Position numbers and translations under genes: made by a program. From Strongylocentrotus purpuratus (taxonomy: Eukaryota > Echinodermata > Echinoidea > Camarodonta > Strongylocentrotidae), in the NCBI RefSeq assembly GCF_000002235.5, contig NW_022145599.1, forward strand, positions 9,548,897 to 9,612,896: a stretch of 64,000 nt of DNA. Direction: 5' to 3'. Below are positions 32,641 through 44,351 of the stretch, piece by piece. The notes under the pieces are model-generated. The model worked only from the letters and a program-made list of their open reading frames with translations. It made no database searches and was not told where the DNA came from. Each line of letters begins with the position of its first letter. Position 1 is the stretch's first letter.

Positions 32641-34264
32641 TCTATATCAAAGATTGAACCAATCAATGATATATTAATTATAATTATACATGTTGAAATT
32701 CATTTACCTCAGTCTATGGACTTCTGTATTTGAAGTTTTGTAGATTATTACATTATTGCTGCTTCAAGTATTGTATGTAAGAAGGTTTGAAAGACAACAC
32801 TCTAAATGCACTAAATATGGAAACTGCTAATCATCATTGCCTGTTGTATCCAAACTGCTAATTTTAATAGAATCATGTTTTGATACTTCCTAGCTTAAGA
32901 AAACGGGGGGGGGGGGGCTTGTTATCCTCTTCCTGGTGCTGTTTCTAAATGGACCATGTAACAGGTTGCAAAAGTGTAAACAATATTATATTTGTTATAT
33001 GTTTATATTAGAAGGATTTAGAAAATGAAAACGTTTTGAATTATAGAATTACTGTTGCTAGAAGTAATGGCAGTATTGATGTGTAAGGGAAGGGGTGGTT
33101 TTCCCAGTGAAATTAACGGTATACCAATGTCAAATTGATAAAAAAGAGAAAACTATTCCTAAAAATAAAATTATAAAGGACATGGGCCTCCCAACTAACT
33201 AACCCTGGTACCACTTCTGGGTTGTTGTTTTTTGTTTTGTTTTTTGGAGGGGGGGGGGGGCGCCCCAATTCAAAATTTCCAGTGTTAAATTCCATTGTCT
33301 TTAAACAAAAAATATGTCAAGATGTTGAAAAACAATGTTCACTTTCCGTTTTCAATTCGAATAAAATGATTAACATATTTTCCGATCTCTCTGGTCTCTA
33401 CAGTCTCTACATAAAAAATGTTCAAAGCTCCTGCAAAGGCTGCAAAAAGTAAAAAGTGAAGATAATCCAAGTGAAATGTTGACAGTAATGGAGTGAATTA
33501 ATATGGATCAATGGTTGATCGTAGTTGATAACGAGTAAATGTAAATGAATGGTATTACGACTGAAAGTGAGACAGAAAGGAACTGCAACAGGTTGTTCAG
33601 TCAAGACAACAAACCGTTAGTTGCAGAAGATCATTTATGAAAGACAGAGAAAGAGAGAGAAAGGGAATCATTAAGGTACGATGAGAGTGGGTGGAGAAAA
33701 ACCATCCTCTTTGCCACATAATTTGTTTGTATAAAATAAGGACACTTTATACATTAGCATATTTAAAATGTATAATCATATAGCCAGAGAATGTGTTGAT
33801 ATATGACTTATAGCATGGTTGAGTTAATAAAACAAAAACAGACCCAGTTATTGACAGACTAAAAAGGGAATAAGATCGGATCAGTATTTCTTATTCAATG
33901 AAGTTAAGGCCACTCCCCCATATTAAAAAAACAACAACAACACAACAACGAGAGGTCCACTTCCCGATGCATTCTGGGTACACCAGCTGTTATACTGGTG
34001 ATCGATAATACAAGTTCGAGCGCGTATTTCACCTAACGGTGATCGCATCAGAATAATCTACGCTGATTCGCTGAATCACTTGCGTTGCTAGCGCGCAGCG
34101 TGATGAATAAATTACCCATAATTCCGTACAGTAGATTATTTGACCTCTCTTATTACGCTGATACGCGCATTGTCTTTTACCATGTAGTGAACATCATTCC
34201 AGTACACTTTTCGCGGGGAGCATCCTACAGAATGCATAATTCATAAGGCTCATGAATTATGCAA

Positions 34265-35390
34265 GGTAGCTTATTTTGGCTTCTAATGGATCCGGACAAA
34301 ATGGAGTAACTTCATTCTGTCCTCGCATGCCAAGCTGCTTGAAAGCTACTATGAACTGAGGTGAGTCAAATGGTGCAACCGGAAATACTCCTTGAGAGGC
34401 AAACAGTTCGTCAAGCAATGGATCCTGTGGATCAAGGAGTTCACAGGGAGACAATAAAAAATTATTCTTGTTGGGGATGAATTTCATATGACACAAAATG
34501 TCTACGCTTGACTTGCAGTTGACTTTGATATCTTCCCAGTGCTCCATTATCCACTGCAAGACGAGTCGTTTTTCTTGCTTCGTGTACAACTGCCCTGTAT
34601 GAATTTCTTTCAAGACATTAATTATCACCTGATATTTTGATAATGGACAGACTTCTAACTTCTCTAGCAGACATTTAGATTTTGTTCTTCCATCAATCAA
34701 GAGCCCCGTCAACTTCAATGGAGCAGGAATGTCGTCTTCGCAACATTCGATGTACCATTCGCATTGTTCAATACTGACCAGATTTTTGTTTGGAGTTCCG
34801 GTTCCTTCGACTGTTTCAAATAGTGGTAGACAATTTAGAAATTTCTTACCATCATGGGAGAGTTTTGCCTGTGCAAGATATTCCACAAGAACATTTCTAT
34901 CACCGGTGGAGAAGGAATGTAATCCCTGTTTTAGTAGTTCAACATCTGAAAGCAGAAGGCATTTAACTACCCCTTCTGATGTTGGCATCTTGATATATTC
35001 GTCACGCATGACAGCTGGATGGCTGAGAACATAATCAGGACAGTTTGTGACTGTCACTCCAATCTGTTGGATAATGTTTGCAAGATCATTTGCCAATGTG
35101 AGATAACCGTCAGATGTTTGGTGACTTCTCTGGATAATTGCCGACTTTGGGCACAGTGGTAGTAGTCTTCTACCTTCACCATCGGCCTCAAACAACGGTA
35201 CAAGATGGATACCTTCAAAGAGAAGTAACTTACTTGAACTCTCTCTGTACAGCATTGACCAGACTTCTTCAAGCCATGTATTTAGAGAAGTCCCGTGTGT
35301 GTCCTGTACCCAGGATCCTTGACCGTCCATCCGACTTTTCCTACTGGTCTTTAAGAGCTCTGCTACTGCATCAAGGGTTAATGCTTTCAG
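34265..35390 (-). CDS. sacs: Sacsin-like protein, start of the last exon (C-terminal part of SRR1)
   Basis: Translation LKALTLDAVAELLKTSRKS ... LNTWLEEVWSMLYRESSSK ... FDSPQFIVAFKQLGMRGQ ... DPLEAKISYL follows the post-ATPase part of sacsin SRR1. I place the acceptor at CGTTATCAG/CTG (35391-35393), because it gives phase 0 to match the upstream donor. An AG 14 bases earlier (CATATGCAG) is a possible but frame-breaking alternative. At the 3' side the frame reaches the TTGCAT repeat of the 4.9-kb insertion, and in the present sequence it stops two codons later. The exon continues at 29346 if the insertion is disregarded. Confidence 0.85.
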
Positions 35391-35766
35391 CTGATAACGC
35401 CCATCTGCATATGAAATATAGAACAATTACGTTAATTTAATTACACAAAAGTCAATCATTTCTGTATTCACTATGTGTCAATATATCTGTATTGTTAAAG
35501 AAATTTGATAAACTGTCACAAAAGGTAATGACAACATTCCGATAAAGTCGAGTTTTGCATCAGTTTTAAATAGTAGGAAAATATAAGAATCAAATTTTGA
35601 CGACCTCCGAATACAGAATACAGCCTATGCATGATTCGTTCAAAAGGAGAAATTTCCACATACAAATAAGAACGAAATTAATATAATTATTCCCCAGATC
35701 TCTAATTTTATCTCAAATGAGGCCACTTTCAATCATATTCTAATATGCTGAATTTCTCATCTTTAC

Positions 35767-37373
35767 CAAAGGTAAATCGGTTGGAGGATAAAATATTGAA
35801 AACCCGAACACACCCATATTGGACAGGAGTTGATGAAGCGGTTTGTCCTCTGGTACCGTTCTGATGAATTGATGATTTCCTCCTGGTACAAGTTGTCGGT
35901 GGAACTTAGGGGTTGGTATGTACACTTTCTTGTCATCAGAACTCGAGAAGAAGTGGAAGCTTTCATCATCGAGAGGAAGAAGACATACTCCTTCCAGATC
36001 TTGTCTGGTATCCTCCCGCAAGATGAACTCAAGGACCAGAAGCTTCTCACCAGCATTGAGCTTGGTCAAAATCGCAGGATCTTCACGGAGGTAACGGCAA
36101 AGGCTGGAAGCAGAAACAGTGGATATCTGATCTTTGTAGAACTTCCTGATGGCCTGTCTGCACACATTGGGAACCCTTGCGTATGCAATGCCTTTGATGT
36201 TGAAGCACTTGAGGATGACCTTTTCCATATCTTCATCCACATTCAATTCGTTGAAGTGGACATCAGCAATGTTCATCCACCCATTGTTGTCGCTATGTAT
36301 AATAGTTTCCTGGAAGAGAGCATTGTAGAAGGGTTCCAAGAGGATGTCCCAGTTTCCACAAACCTCTTCATGATCTGGCCACGATCGATAGATGCAATCG
36401 ACGGTCACGCTGTCCTGAGAGGTGTGACTTCTAATGGCGTATTTGATCGCGTCGACATATACAATGGGAATAAGTTCTCTCACCAGAAGTTGGTTCCATT
36501 GTGCTGGAGTGTCCGTTTGGTCAGGTCCGGGCCACTTGATCCCGCGGCGATCGCTATTGACAGCAAAGAATCCATGCACATGAACTGGTAAACCCGTCCG
36601 ACTCTCCTCACCAGGTGGCAGGGGGAGAAAGCAGAACACTCTACCAATGTTGTTATTCTCTCCTTCACCTGCTACATTGCTTGGCTCTGAAGAACTCACA
36701 GGAATAGCAACAGCTGCCCAAGGGAGATAACTTTGCTTCTCGGCCAAATCTGAAAGCTCTTGAGACATGCTATCACCCGCGATATGATGACTAACAACCC
36801 AGCGTTGTGCCTTGGATGCCTCCGGTGTTTCGGTAGTGAATGTCACACAATCAATCAACTTGATTGGCCCTCTGCGCCCACTGACATCAGAGCAGTAAGT
36901 TTCTAGACGTGAAGAAAATTCCTTTCCCGGTGGATGTGTTTCTGGATCGTGTTCCCTTCGAACTCGTACAACTAGTGATGGCTCTTGCAGATCGGATGGC
37001 CTCTCTAACACCTCGATGTTATTCAAAGAGCGCAAAAACAGCATAGCAACATCAGCATCGGCTCGAAAAGCCAGGAGGAGCTCGCTTAATGTGCCTTCAT
37101 CGCTGTAAATTTTGTCACTTAAACTATTTGCGGCATGCCGCAGAGGAAATCTGAACAACGTGCCTTCGAAATATCCTGCAGAAATCCCTCCTGTCACTCC
37201 GGGAAATATGTTGTGGTAGGGTTGAAACTGGTCTTCGTTCTTCGAGAATATGTCGCTGTCGGATCCGAGACCAAATTGCCATCCAGTTTTGACTCTACCA
37301 CGCTTGTCAAAAAAATGTTCCTCTAATGGATCAATGAATGCCAGCTTTTGGTCGCTCATGATGCTCGGTAAAT
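35767..37373 (-). CDS. sacs: Sacsin-like protein, large SRR1 exon
   Basis: The exon lies between acceptor CTTTTCAG/AT (37374-37376) and donor CCTTTG/GTAAAG (35766-35761). Its first two bases finish an Asp codon, giving LPSIMSDQKLAFIDPLEEHF, then EGTLFRFPLR and FRADADVAMLFLRSLNNIEV. Further on are VFCFLPLPPGEESRTGLPVH and VHGFFAVNSDRRGIKWPG. These are characteristic sacsin SRR1 sequences; the CFLPLPPGEES block is nearly the same as in vertebrates. Length is 1607 nt, entering in phase 1 and leaving in phase 0. The minus-strand frame continuing upstream to 37431 is intron read-through. Confidence 0.93.
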
Positions 37374-37934
37374 CTGAAAAGTAATCGAAAGGGTGATAAG
37401 TATACAAATAATAAAACAATAATGCGCACAATGCAAAAAGGTATATAACACAATCAAATGATTGATAAGATCAATGTTTCCTTATTAAATTACTTAACAT
37501 GACGCCTGTTTCTTTTAAATCGTTTTTTGTCTTCAGCAGCTTTGTCTGAAGAGACCAAACTCGCCAGTAACTACTATTATTAACTATTACTATGGTGCTT
37601 ATGCTTTGATTTTTCAAACTCACTTAGTTTTATCTTAGAATAGCAAGTAATTACTTCATCTTACACAGATAAACCACTTTCCATAAAAGGACATTTTAAT
37701 AGCCAATGGGCGCTGGAAAACAACCCCAGAGTATGCGTCAGGAGGGGCTAACTACTGTGATCTATAACGTAACGACTTTTAAGGGTCTTTTTTTTGCGGC
37801 ACAGGCAGGGGGTGGGGTGGTATCACCAAAGTGAAACATTGTGAGAATATTAACTAGGTCAATATGGGAACGCGCTATATGTTGTGTGCTTCTATTTTGT
37901 CGTATATGTATCTATTTGTACTTATTGTTCTCAC

Positions 37935-38193
37935 CTGTTATGTGGTACACGGAGTTGAATCCAATGCCGAAACGTCCAACCTTCAGGCGATCCGTTTTCT
38001 TCTTGCTGCGAGCAGGTGTCTGAATCCCATCCCAGTCGGCTTTCTTGAACTTGGCATTGTTGAAGGAGTAAAGAGCTGGACCTTGGTAAGGTGCTAGAGA
38101 ATTTAGGTACAGCGTTTCGGTCCCATGGTGCCGTACGTCATACAGGAATTTGACAGTATCTGCGCCGGCATCCTCGGCGTTCTGAACAAGCTC
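37935..38193 (-). CDS. sacs: Sacsin-like protein, SRR1 nucleotide-binding exon
   Basis: Bounded by acceptor TTTGCAG/GAG (38194-38196) and donor TAACAG/GTGAGA (37934-37929). It encodes [19 protein letters not shown], then [17 protein letters not shown] and [17 protein letters not shown]. These are the N-box and glycine box of the Hsp90-like ATPase fold in SRR1. The length of 259 nt enters in phase 0 and leaves one base for the Asp codon completed by the next exon. Key acidic and Asn positions of the N-box are kept, so nucleotide binding is plausible. Confidence 0.94.
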
Positions 38194-38579
38194 CTGCAAA
38201 TGCAAAGTAGCGTCATTTTTTAACAGGGCTTGAGCTCTTCCAGAAAAAGAAATCTAGGACCATGTACAAAAAACTTGTTCTATTCATGTTTCGTACCTCA
38301 CATTAATGGCAAACCACCATTCCCAGCGGGGGCCACCCCTCTTTGTTAAGAATGTAGCTAACTCGTACCATTTTGAATTAAACAAAATTGTAGTAGGTCG
38401 AAGTCTATGAAACCTAGACAGTTGCATAGTACATGGCCGATACATATTAGTCAATACAACGATTTTTGATCTTGAAAATGATATCATTAATAAAAAGTTC
38501 AAGCTCCATGCCATTTTATTTTCCACATCAAAGGCGGTGCTCTGGGGGGGGGGGGGGGGCAAGTGGGTACAGTGCCCCA

Positions 38580-39135
38580 ACACTTTTTCAAGTACCCCCA
38601 AAAGTGCACCTTTTTCACTATAGATAAACGCCCCTTTATCTTTCTAATAAGTGCCTCTTTCCCATTTTCATTAGTGTCCCTTTTTATTTCTGATAAATGT
38701 CTTTAATCGATTTTGACAGGTACCCTTTCCCCTCCGTAATAAATGTCCCCTTCCCTTTCTTATAAGTGCCTCTTATCACCTCTGATGAGTGCCTCTTTGC
38801 AAGTGCGAGAAGTGCTTCTTTTCACCTCTGATAAGCGCCCCTTTCACTTTGAAACGTGCTCTTTTTCCTTTCTAATAGGTGCCCTTTTCCCTTCTGATAA
38901 GTGCCCATATTTTTCTTTGCAATAAGTATACCTTCATCTTTCATATTTCCCATGCAATACGTACATCTTTCCCCTCTAGTAAGTGCCTATTTCACTCTCT
39001 GATTGCCCCTTTCTGAGTATGAGAAGTTCCCCTTTTACTCTGACACGTACCTCTTTCATTTCTAATAAGTGCCCTTTCACCTTCCTATAATTGCTCCTTT
39101 TTACTTTCTTATAAGTGCCCATTACCCTTCTTCTC
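38580..39135. repeat. Degenerate ~27-30-bp minisatellite in a sacsin intron
   Basis: About twenty imperfect units built around ATAAGTGCC(C/T)CTTT..CTTTCT, between two poly-G tracts (38545-38560 and 39139-39156). Each poly-G is followed by GAGTACA/GGGTACAGTGCCCC-like sequence, so the ends are themselves direct repeats. It lies in the intron between the 39275-39357 and 37935-38193 exons. Confidence 0.75.
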
Positions 39136-39274
39136 AAGGGGGGGGGGGGGGGGTATGAGTACAATGCCCCAAATTTTATGAGAGTGAACTGTGCTTATTT
39201 TTCAGAAATTTTTAGTAATTTAAAGATCATTCGGTTAATCGCATTATAACTAAGAACCGCAGTGAATGGTTTAC

Positions 39275-39357
39275 CTTTATGATCTGGCCGTCACTATATT
39301 CTCTTAAAATGGTCTTTAAGTAGTCTACTAAAGGTGGAACGGATATCCCAAAATCAT
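39275..39357 (-). CDS. sacs: Sacsin-like protein, first SRR1 exon
   Basis: An 83-nt exon between acceptor CTTTTTTCCAG/AT (39358-39360) and donor ATAAAG/GTAAAC (39274). It encodes DFGISVPPLVDYLK then TILREYSDGQIIK, matching the start of vertebrate sacsin SRR1 (FGQ..PPLVDFLKDILRRYP). It leaves in phase 0 into [10 protein letters not shown]. It enters with two bases of a split codon, so at least one coding exon lies upstream. Confidence 0.88.
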
Positions 39358-39609
39358 CTGGAAAAAAGAGAAGAGAAATTGTGTAATGTATTGAAATACA
39401 ATTGTTTCTGATATATCTAGTTATAATGTTTTTAAACAAAAATTCACCGAGCATATGTCATGTTTGGAATCATAAAAAACTCTCCGCCTTTCATTAACAA
39501 TATGGACTTAACCGAGAAAGATATGATTCATTTACTAAGCTAAAAATGATTCTTTGATAAATGTTTTGAGGGCTTAATTCATGAATGTGTTAAAATGAAT
39601 TTTACTCAC

Positions 39610-39631
39610 GGTCTTTGTCTTCTCTCTCTGC
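39610..39631 (-). CDS. sacs: Candidate 22-nt sacsin microexon
   Basis: A pyrimidine-rich run and CATGCACAG/GCA (39632-39634) form an acceptor, and GACC/GTGAGT (39609) is a strong donor. The 22 nt read AEREDKD plus one base, which completes His with the next exon. This phase makes the total coding length divisible by three. No ATG lies in this frame before an upstream stop, so the true start and any ubiquitin-like N-terminus lie further upstream or are absent. Confidence 0.35.
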
Positions 39632-40514
39632 CTGTGCATGTGAATGAAACGGTGGAAAAAGAGGTAAGGAAAATACAGAATAAACCGATTCAGCATATTA
39701 TTAAAACACAATAAAACTGCAGTCTTTGTACTCAGATGCTCTCCATTACAGTTGCGTAACATGAGTCAAGCTAACGTGGAGGCACTATCATGGGGGGGGG
39801 GGGTTGGGAGTGTGGGAAGGGATCCCATCGTCTTTTTTTCTCGCCCTTTTCCCATTCCTCTCTTTCTTTTTTCTGTCCTTTTACCCGCTTCTTTCTTTTC
39901 TAATGTTTTTCTTCGTGATTCGATTGCTCGAGCAGATGGCCCCTATCATCCCCTACCTACCTGCAACTAGGCCCTAAATCGGAGGGGGCATCCACAATTG
40001 CGGCCCTTTTGACCAAAAAAAAAAGAAAGAAATATTTCAAAGAAAATTTGAACCACATTGGTGTCATGTATGAGAGAGAATTAAATTACCCACACTTTGT
40101 TACCAATTTCAATGGAACATCCAATTTGTAAGTAAAAAAGCATTTGGTGAATTAGTGTTTCTTCTAAAAAATGAATTTGATCGAGATTCTTTCCCATATA
40201 ACAAAATCAGATAAATGTATTTTTGTAACTTTGCGGGCATTCGTCCACCTTCAAGAACAACATTTTATGCAAAGGAGACGTTTATACCTCTTTTCATTGA
40301 AAGATAGAGTCCCAAAGTTCTTGGCCAGCTTTGTATACTACTGTATTGAGGAAGTGTTTGGTGTGTTTAAATCTAGTTTTAAAGATAGATTTCAAGTGAA
40401 ACCTCAAATCACCATGGGTTGATGTCATATGATGGAAATTAGATTACCTCTAGGTTGATATCAATTTCGTTGAGTTAGGGAATGTATGTATGTGTGTGTG
40501 TGTGTGTGTGTGAG
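39632..40514. other. Sacsin upstream region: no gene recognised
   Basis: Holds a poly-G run at 39791-39801, an A-run at 40015-40024 and a (TG)n microsatellite at about 40491-40512. I did not find a convincing upstream coding exon here on the minus strand. Confidence 0.45.
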
Positions 40515-40711
40515 AGAACACGGGTGTGATATATAGGTATTGGAATGAATAGGTGTATTTTTTATATTTTTTTAATATTATTGCCTGGTGGTTACTATTA
40601 TTCAAATTTCATTTAAGCTCATTTATTTCTTAATATTTGTACAGAGCCTCTCCTAAAAAGTCCTTCCAACGTACTTTTTATAGTATTCATTATGTAGGCC
40701 TAAATATTAGG
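40515..40711. repeat. Dispersed repeat family X, partial copy 1
   Basis: Shares CATTATGTAGGCCTAA, ATATTATTGCCTGGTG and the GTGTGATATA..AGGTATT start with the fuller copy at 42361-43490. No coding. Confidence 0.65.
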
Positions 40712-41723
40712 TTACATATAGCTCCGTTTAGTCTCATTTGACAACGCCCCCTATCGTCAGAGTCCAGCAGCCTATAAACATGTTAGCCTATGGACTTAAA
40801 AAAAAAAAAAAAATCGTTAAAAATTCATTTTTTGTTTAAACGAAAAGCACATCCACCCCGACGTACGTTATCACTAGCTCTTTCATTGGAACCCTCATGT
40901 CCCATTGACTTTTGAAAGTTTACCCACTGTAATTTGGTCAAAATAGGTCGCCAGCTCGCCATTGCCTATATAACATATGTGCAACAAGTCGAACTTTGGA
41001 CGCAATTTGCCACTCGATTTAAGGTTACAAGTCCAGCACACGAAGGATAACAAGCATGAATTATCATAGATCAGTTCTGATTTGTTCATTATGTCCATTT
41101 CAGCCAAACCCCCCCCCCCCACCGTAATTTTTCCATTTAATAATAAAGGCAAGCATTTCGCCGAGGTAGGCAAAAACATGAATATTCATGAACACCATGG
41201 ACTATTCGATTATTAACAGAGGAGTGCTATTGTGCACCACATCAAACTCCCCTACTTTCAGTCAAGTATTTCATTGTATTATGTAGTTTGGTAGGTTTAT
41301 TTTACTAACTGTTTAATTATCAGATATCAATGATAGTTTAAAGATATGGAAAAGGTTCTTGTATTTTATATTTAGCAAAGCAATCTCAAATACAAAATCA
41401 CCAACAAGTGTCGTCTGATCCGCCGATTGTCATCTGCTATATAATTACGTTCAAGGCACATTTATCTGTGCACTGTGATGTACACAGTTTACTCGTCAGT
41501 GTAGATTTATTATTAGCCATCTGTCATGTATTAGTCTGTAATCGTTGACACACATACAATTACCACACACATGAACACTCTCAATTCCCCTCCCCAACAC
41601 ACCATTTCCGCACACCCGGTTCACACATCATACCCAATGGCATATACACCCTGCAACATATAGTGGAAAATTCTATTTAATATGTTAATGAAGACAAAAA
41701 ATAAATTGAAAAATTAAAAAAAA
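40712..41723. other. Non-coding stretch
   Basis: An A-run at about 40798-40813, a C-run at 41109-41119 and AT-rich DNA. No gene or element border recognised. Confidence 0.45.
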
Positions 41724-41919
41724 TTGAAGTAGGCCCCCCCCCCCCCGCTCCACATCTGCCAGTGTTATTATGATCACGCAAGAGCAAGTTTTTAAAATTT
41801 TCAACTTCCAGAATAACATGACGGCATGTGATTGCGAAACCGGTCACAATGTCATCGCGTGATCATTGTGCCATTGCGAAATACATGCCCATGTATCGGA
41901 ATGAGTCGCGTGCGATTAG
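41724..41919. repeat. Dispersed repeat family X, partial copy 2
   Basis: Contains GCCATTGCGAAATACATGCC at 41870-41889 and the GACGGCATGTGATTGCGAAA block, matching 43045-43260. It is broken at its right side by a LINE fragment. Confidence 0.7.
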
Positions 41920-42215
41920 TTTTTTGGTATTAATGTATTATTTCCCTAAGCTAAATCTCCCACCACTATTTAATGACATGTTTAAGGTAAGTTCTTCTTT
42001 CCATTCTTGTAAAACAAGAAACAAATCCACTTTGTACGCACTTCATCGACCAAATATATTCTCCGTTTCCAAGGTGTTCATGAATGGAATTCACATAATG
42101 ATGTTATAAGCAGTACAACTCTTACAAGGTTCAAATATCTACGTAAACAGTTATTGTTTATACGCAAATGTTGTGTACCGAGAAGAAACTTCTTCATCTT
42201 TCTGTAAGCTTTTAT
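41920..42215 (+). mobile_element. LINE reverse-transcriptase tail fragment
   Basis: The translation shows LPPLFNDMFKV, HSCKTRNKS and RPNIFSVS, then in another frame GVHEWNS..NDVISSTTLTRF. This is the usual C-terminal order of CR1/RTE-like LINE proteins (short LPxxFNxMF, YxTRxK, FxGxxxWNxLP). At least one frame change; no catalytic part. It is inserted into repeat family X. Confidence 0.55.
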
Positions 42216-42360
42216 TTATTTTTCTATAGTCTCTCTCTCTCTATAATTTTCTAACTCTTTGTCCCTTCTTTTCTTCTGTGAGACTGTTCCGCGTGTGTCA
42301 TCTGTGTAATAAACTGATGAGTGTTTTGTGAGGGTGTGTGTGTGCGCGTGTGTTTGTGGG

Positions 42361-43490
42361 TGGGTGTGAATACGGATGTGATATAGGTATTTGAAAGAAT
42401 AGGTGTACGTGGGTGTTTATTTTTAAATTTTTTAAAATATTATTGCCTGGTGATTACTATAATTCAAACTTCATATAAAGATAAGACCAGTTATGGTCAT
42501 ACGATTGCAAAAAACGTTGTGGAATCGATCAGAAAAGGTTGATCATCTAGCATATAAGTATTGGTGTGTACTGCAAGGTTCTGGAATCATCAAAATGATA
42601 AGAAATTCGGCCCAGTCTTGGTAAAGTTACAAGCACTGTACACAGAAAGATGTATATGGTACTACGCACACGTGCGCGACACGTGCGTTTATCTCTCACA
42701 TACCAATAGATAAACTAATTTACCAAATATATCAATTAGTAGGCGGTTTCCCGGCAAAATCTTTATCATCATGTGTTAGTCAAAACATATTCTTTCACAT
42801 GATTGGTAATAAGAGCTTCCATTTCATTTTTTGAAATTGAAGCGTTTCCAATACTGGCCTTTAATTACCTTTAAGCTCATTTATTTCTCTATATTTGTAC
42901 GGAGCCTCTCCTTATAATATTTTTTCTTCTTCTTAGTGGTACTTCCAATCTTCTTTTTGTTCACATGTATTCATTATGTAGGCCTAATTATTATGTTATT
43001 AATGAGAAAAAAAAGAAATTTAAATTTAAAAATAAAAACAATTGAAGTAGGCACACTAGGGGCAAAGACCGGCTGTGCCCCCCCCCCCCGCCCCACATCT
43101 GCCAGTGTAATTATGATACCGCAAGAGGATATGTTTTTACAACTTTCAATTTCCTGAATAACATGACGGCATGTGATTGCGAAACCTGTCACAATGTCAT
43201 CGCGTGATAATTATGCCATTGCGAAATACATGCCCAGGTATCGGAATGAGTCGCGTGTGAGTATATTATTGCTTCGTTTCTGATCAGGAAGTTCATTGGA
43301 TTGCAAAATGTACATGGTTATGTTCACGGTGTTATCTAATAAAGTCGTCTGTTTGGAGCTAGAAGGGCATTAACTCATTTTATTTGAGGGGGAAGGGTGG
43401 GTATAAAGACTGGTATCATCTTGTAGATCTCATTCTGTTTTTTCTAACGCATTTGATAAAACAAAATGTAGTATTTTAATAAATTGCAAT
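42361..43490. repeat. Dispersed repeat family X, longest copy
   Basis: Reference copy of the family. It includes the 20-mer GCCATTGCGAAATACATGCC at 43215-43234, then GTTTCTGATCAGGAAGTTC and GTCGTCTGTTTGGAG. It contains unoccupied TA sites (43267-43268, 43469-43470) where the copy at 47575 carries inserted elements. Positions about 42478-42860 are extra relative to copy 1. No coding capacity. Confidence 0.7.
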
Positions 43491-44350
43491 TACCAAGGGG
43501 GCGAAGCAGGTTTTCGAAACGGTTGTTGAGTATCAACGTGGTCAGGGCACCTCCCTGCACAATGTATAGGTGGACTATTTTGAAAATATGCTGCTGGTAA
43601 AAAAGTAACGGCCATTTATCAAAACGGCCGCCATGTATAACTCATGTTAAACCATTTTGGAGATTTTTTTTTTTTACAGAACCTCATTTTACCATTTGTG
43701 AGGTGGCTCATGAAGAGAATTAAATTGTCTACTAGATGATTTCACATTTAATAGGTTTGGGGATGGATTGTGTATCAATTTTGAGCAAAATATATGATTT
43801 TATAAAACTATTTCTCCAAAATTATGAATTGCGCTAAAAGAAACATGACTTGCATTTCTAGAAAACTGTCCATAAAATTGGTTCATATCATTTCTAAATA
43901 CCAAGTTCATTGTTTTTTTTTAACAAAGACGTTATAGCGCTTTAAAGTTGAAACTTTGATATTAGCTGTAATGGCAATTTTAGTTACTAAGAGCTTTCTT
44001 CTCCTTACCAACGGTAACATAGTGAGATGAAAAATAGAATATGTAGCGAGTAGATGCTAACATGAAGCAGATGACAATTTGGATAGGAAGTATGATGTTA
44101 GATGATGCAGTTTTATCATATTTTAAAGATATCTCTCTTAGCTCCCGCTACTGTTGTAATATATAATATGCCTAGCAACCGAAATAGTACGTGCTCTCAA
44201 AAACCAAATTAGACTACCGGTCAAATAATACATGAAATATGACCTGATTCAAAGTGACAGACATGACTTGCAGTCTGAAACATGTACATAATGCATCTCG
44301 AGGGCCTTCGGTCTAGTGAACCCTCTGAAAAGTGATTAGAAGGCCCACGA
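43491..44350. other. AT-rich non-coding stretch
   Basis: No gene, RNA or element end recognised; T-runs near 43667 and 43913. Confidence 0.45.
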
Positions 44351-44351
44351 A

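Larger units (their letters stand above)
29347..34258. mobile_element. 4.9-kb insertion of unknown type inside the sacsin coding exon
   Basis: Bounded by ATGCAA at 29341-29346 and again at 34259-34264. Removing the segment and one repeat restores AGC-TAC-CTT-GCA-TGT-GTT-GAT, in frame, with the spacing expected from vertebrate sacsin. None of the seven possible junction placements gives GT-AG, GC-AG or AT-AC ends, so it does not look like an ordinary intron. The ends are not inverted repeats of each other and there is no poly-A end. A ~24-bp inverted match links the right end (34231-34256) to about 29482-29505. Contents: promoter-like sequence, a plus-strand chain of splice sites, a hAT-like element, several poly-G runs and AT-rich filler. 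I saw no transposase or RT. A 6-bp target duplication alone does not name a family. Confidence 0.55.

Noticed and set aside
29347-34258. Polinton-type element, because of the 6-bp target duplication
   Set aside because: No inverted terminal repeats, no DNA polymerase, integrase or capsid-like coding seen; target length alone is not evidence.
29347-34258. Ordinary spliceosomal intron
   Set aside because: No placement of the junction within the shared TTGCAT gives recognised intron ends, and alternative donor/acceptor pairs lose about 20 conserved residues and use poor sites.
38580-39135. CRISPR-like array
   Set aside because: Units are degenerate and contiguous with no spacers, in a eukaryotic intron: a minisatellite.
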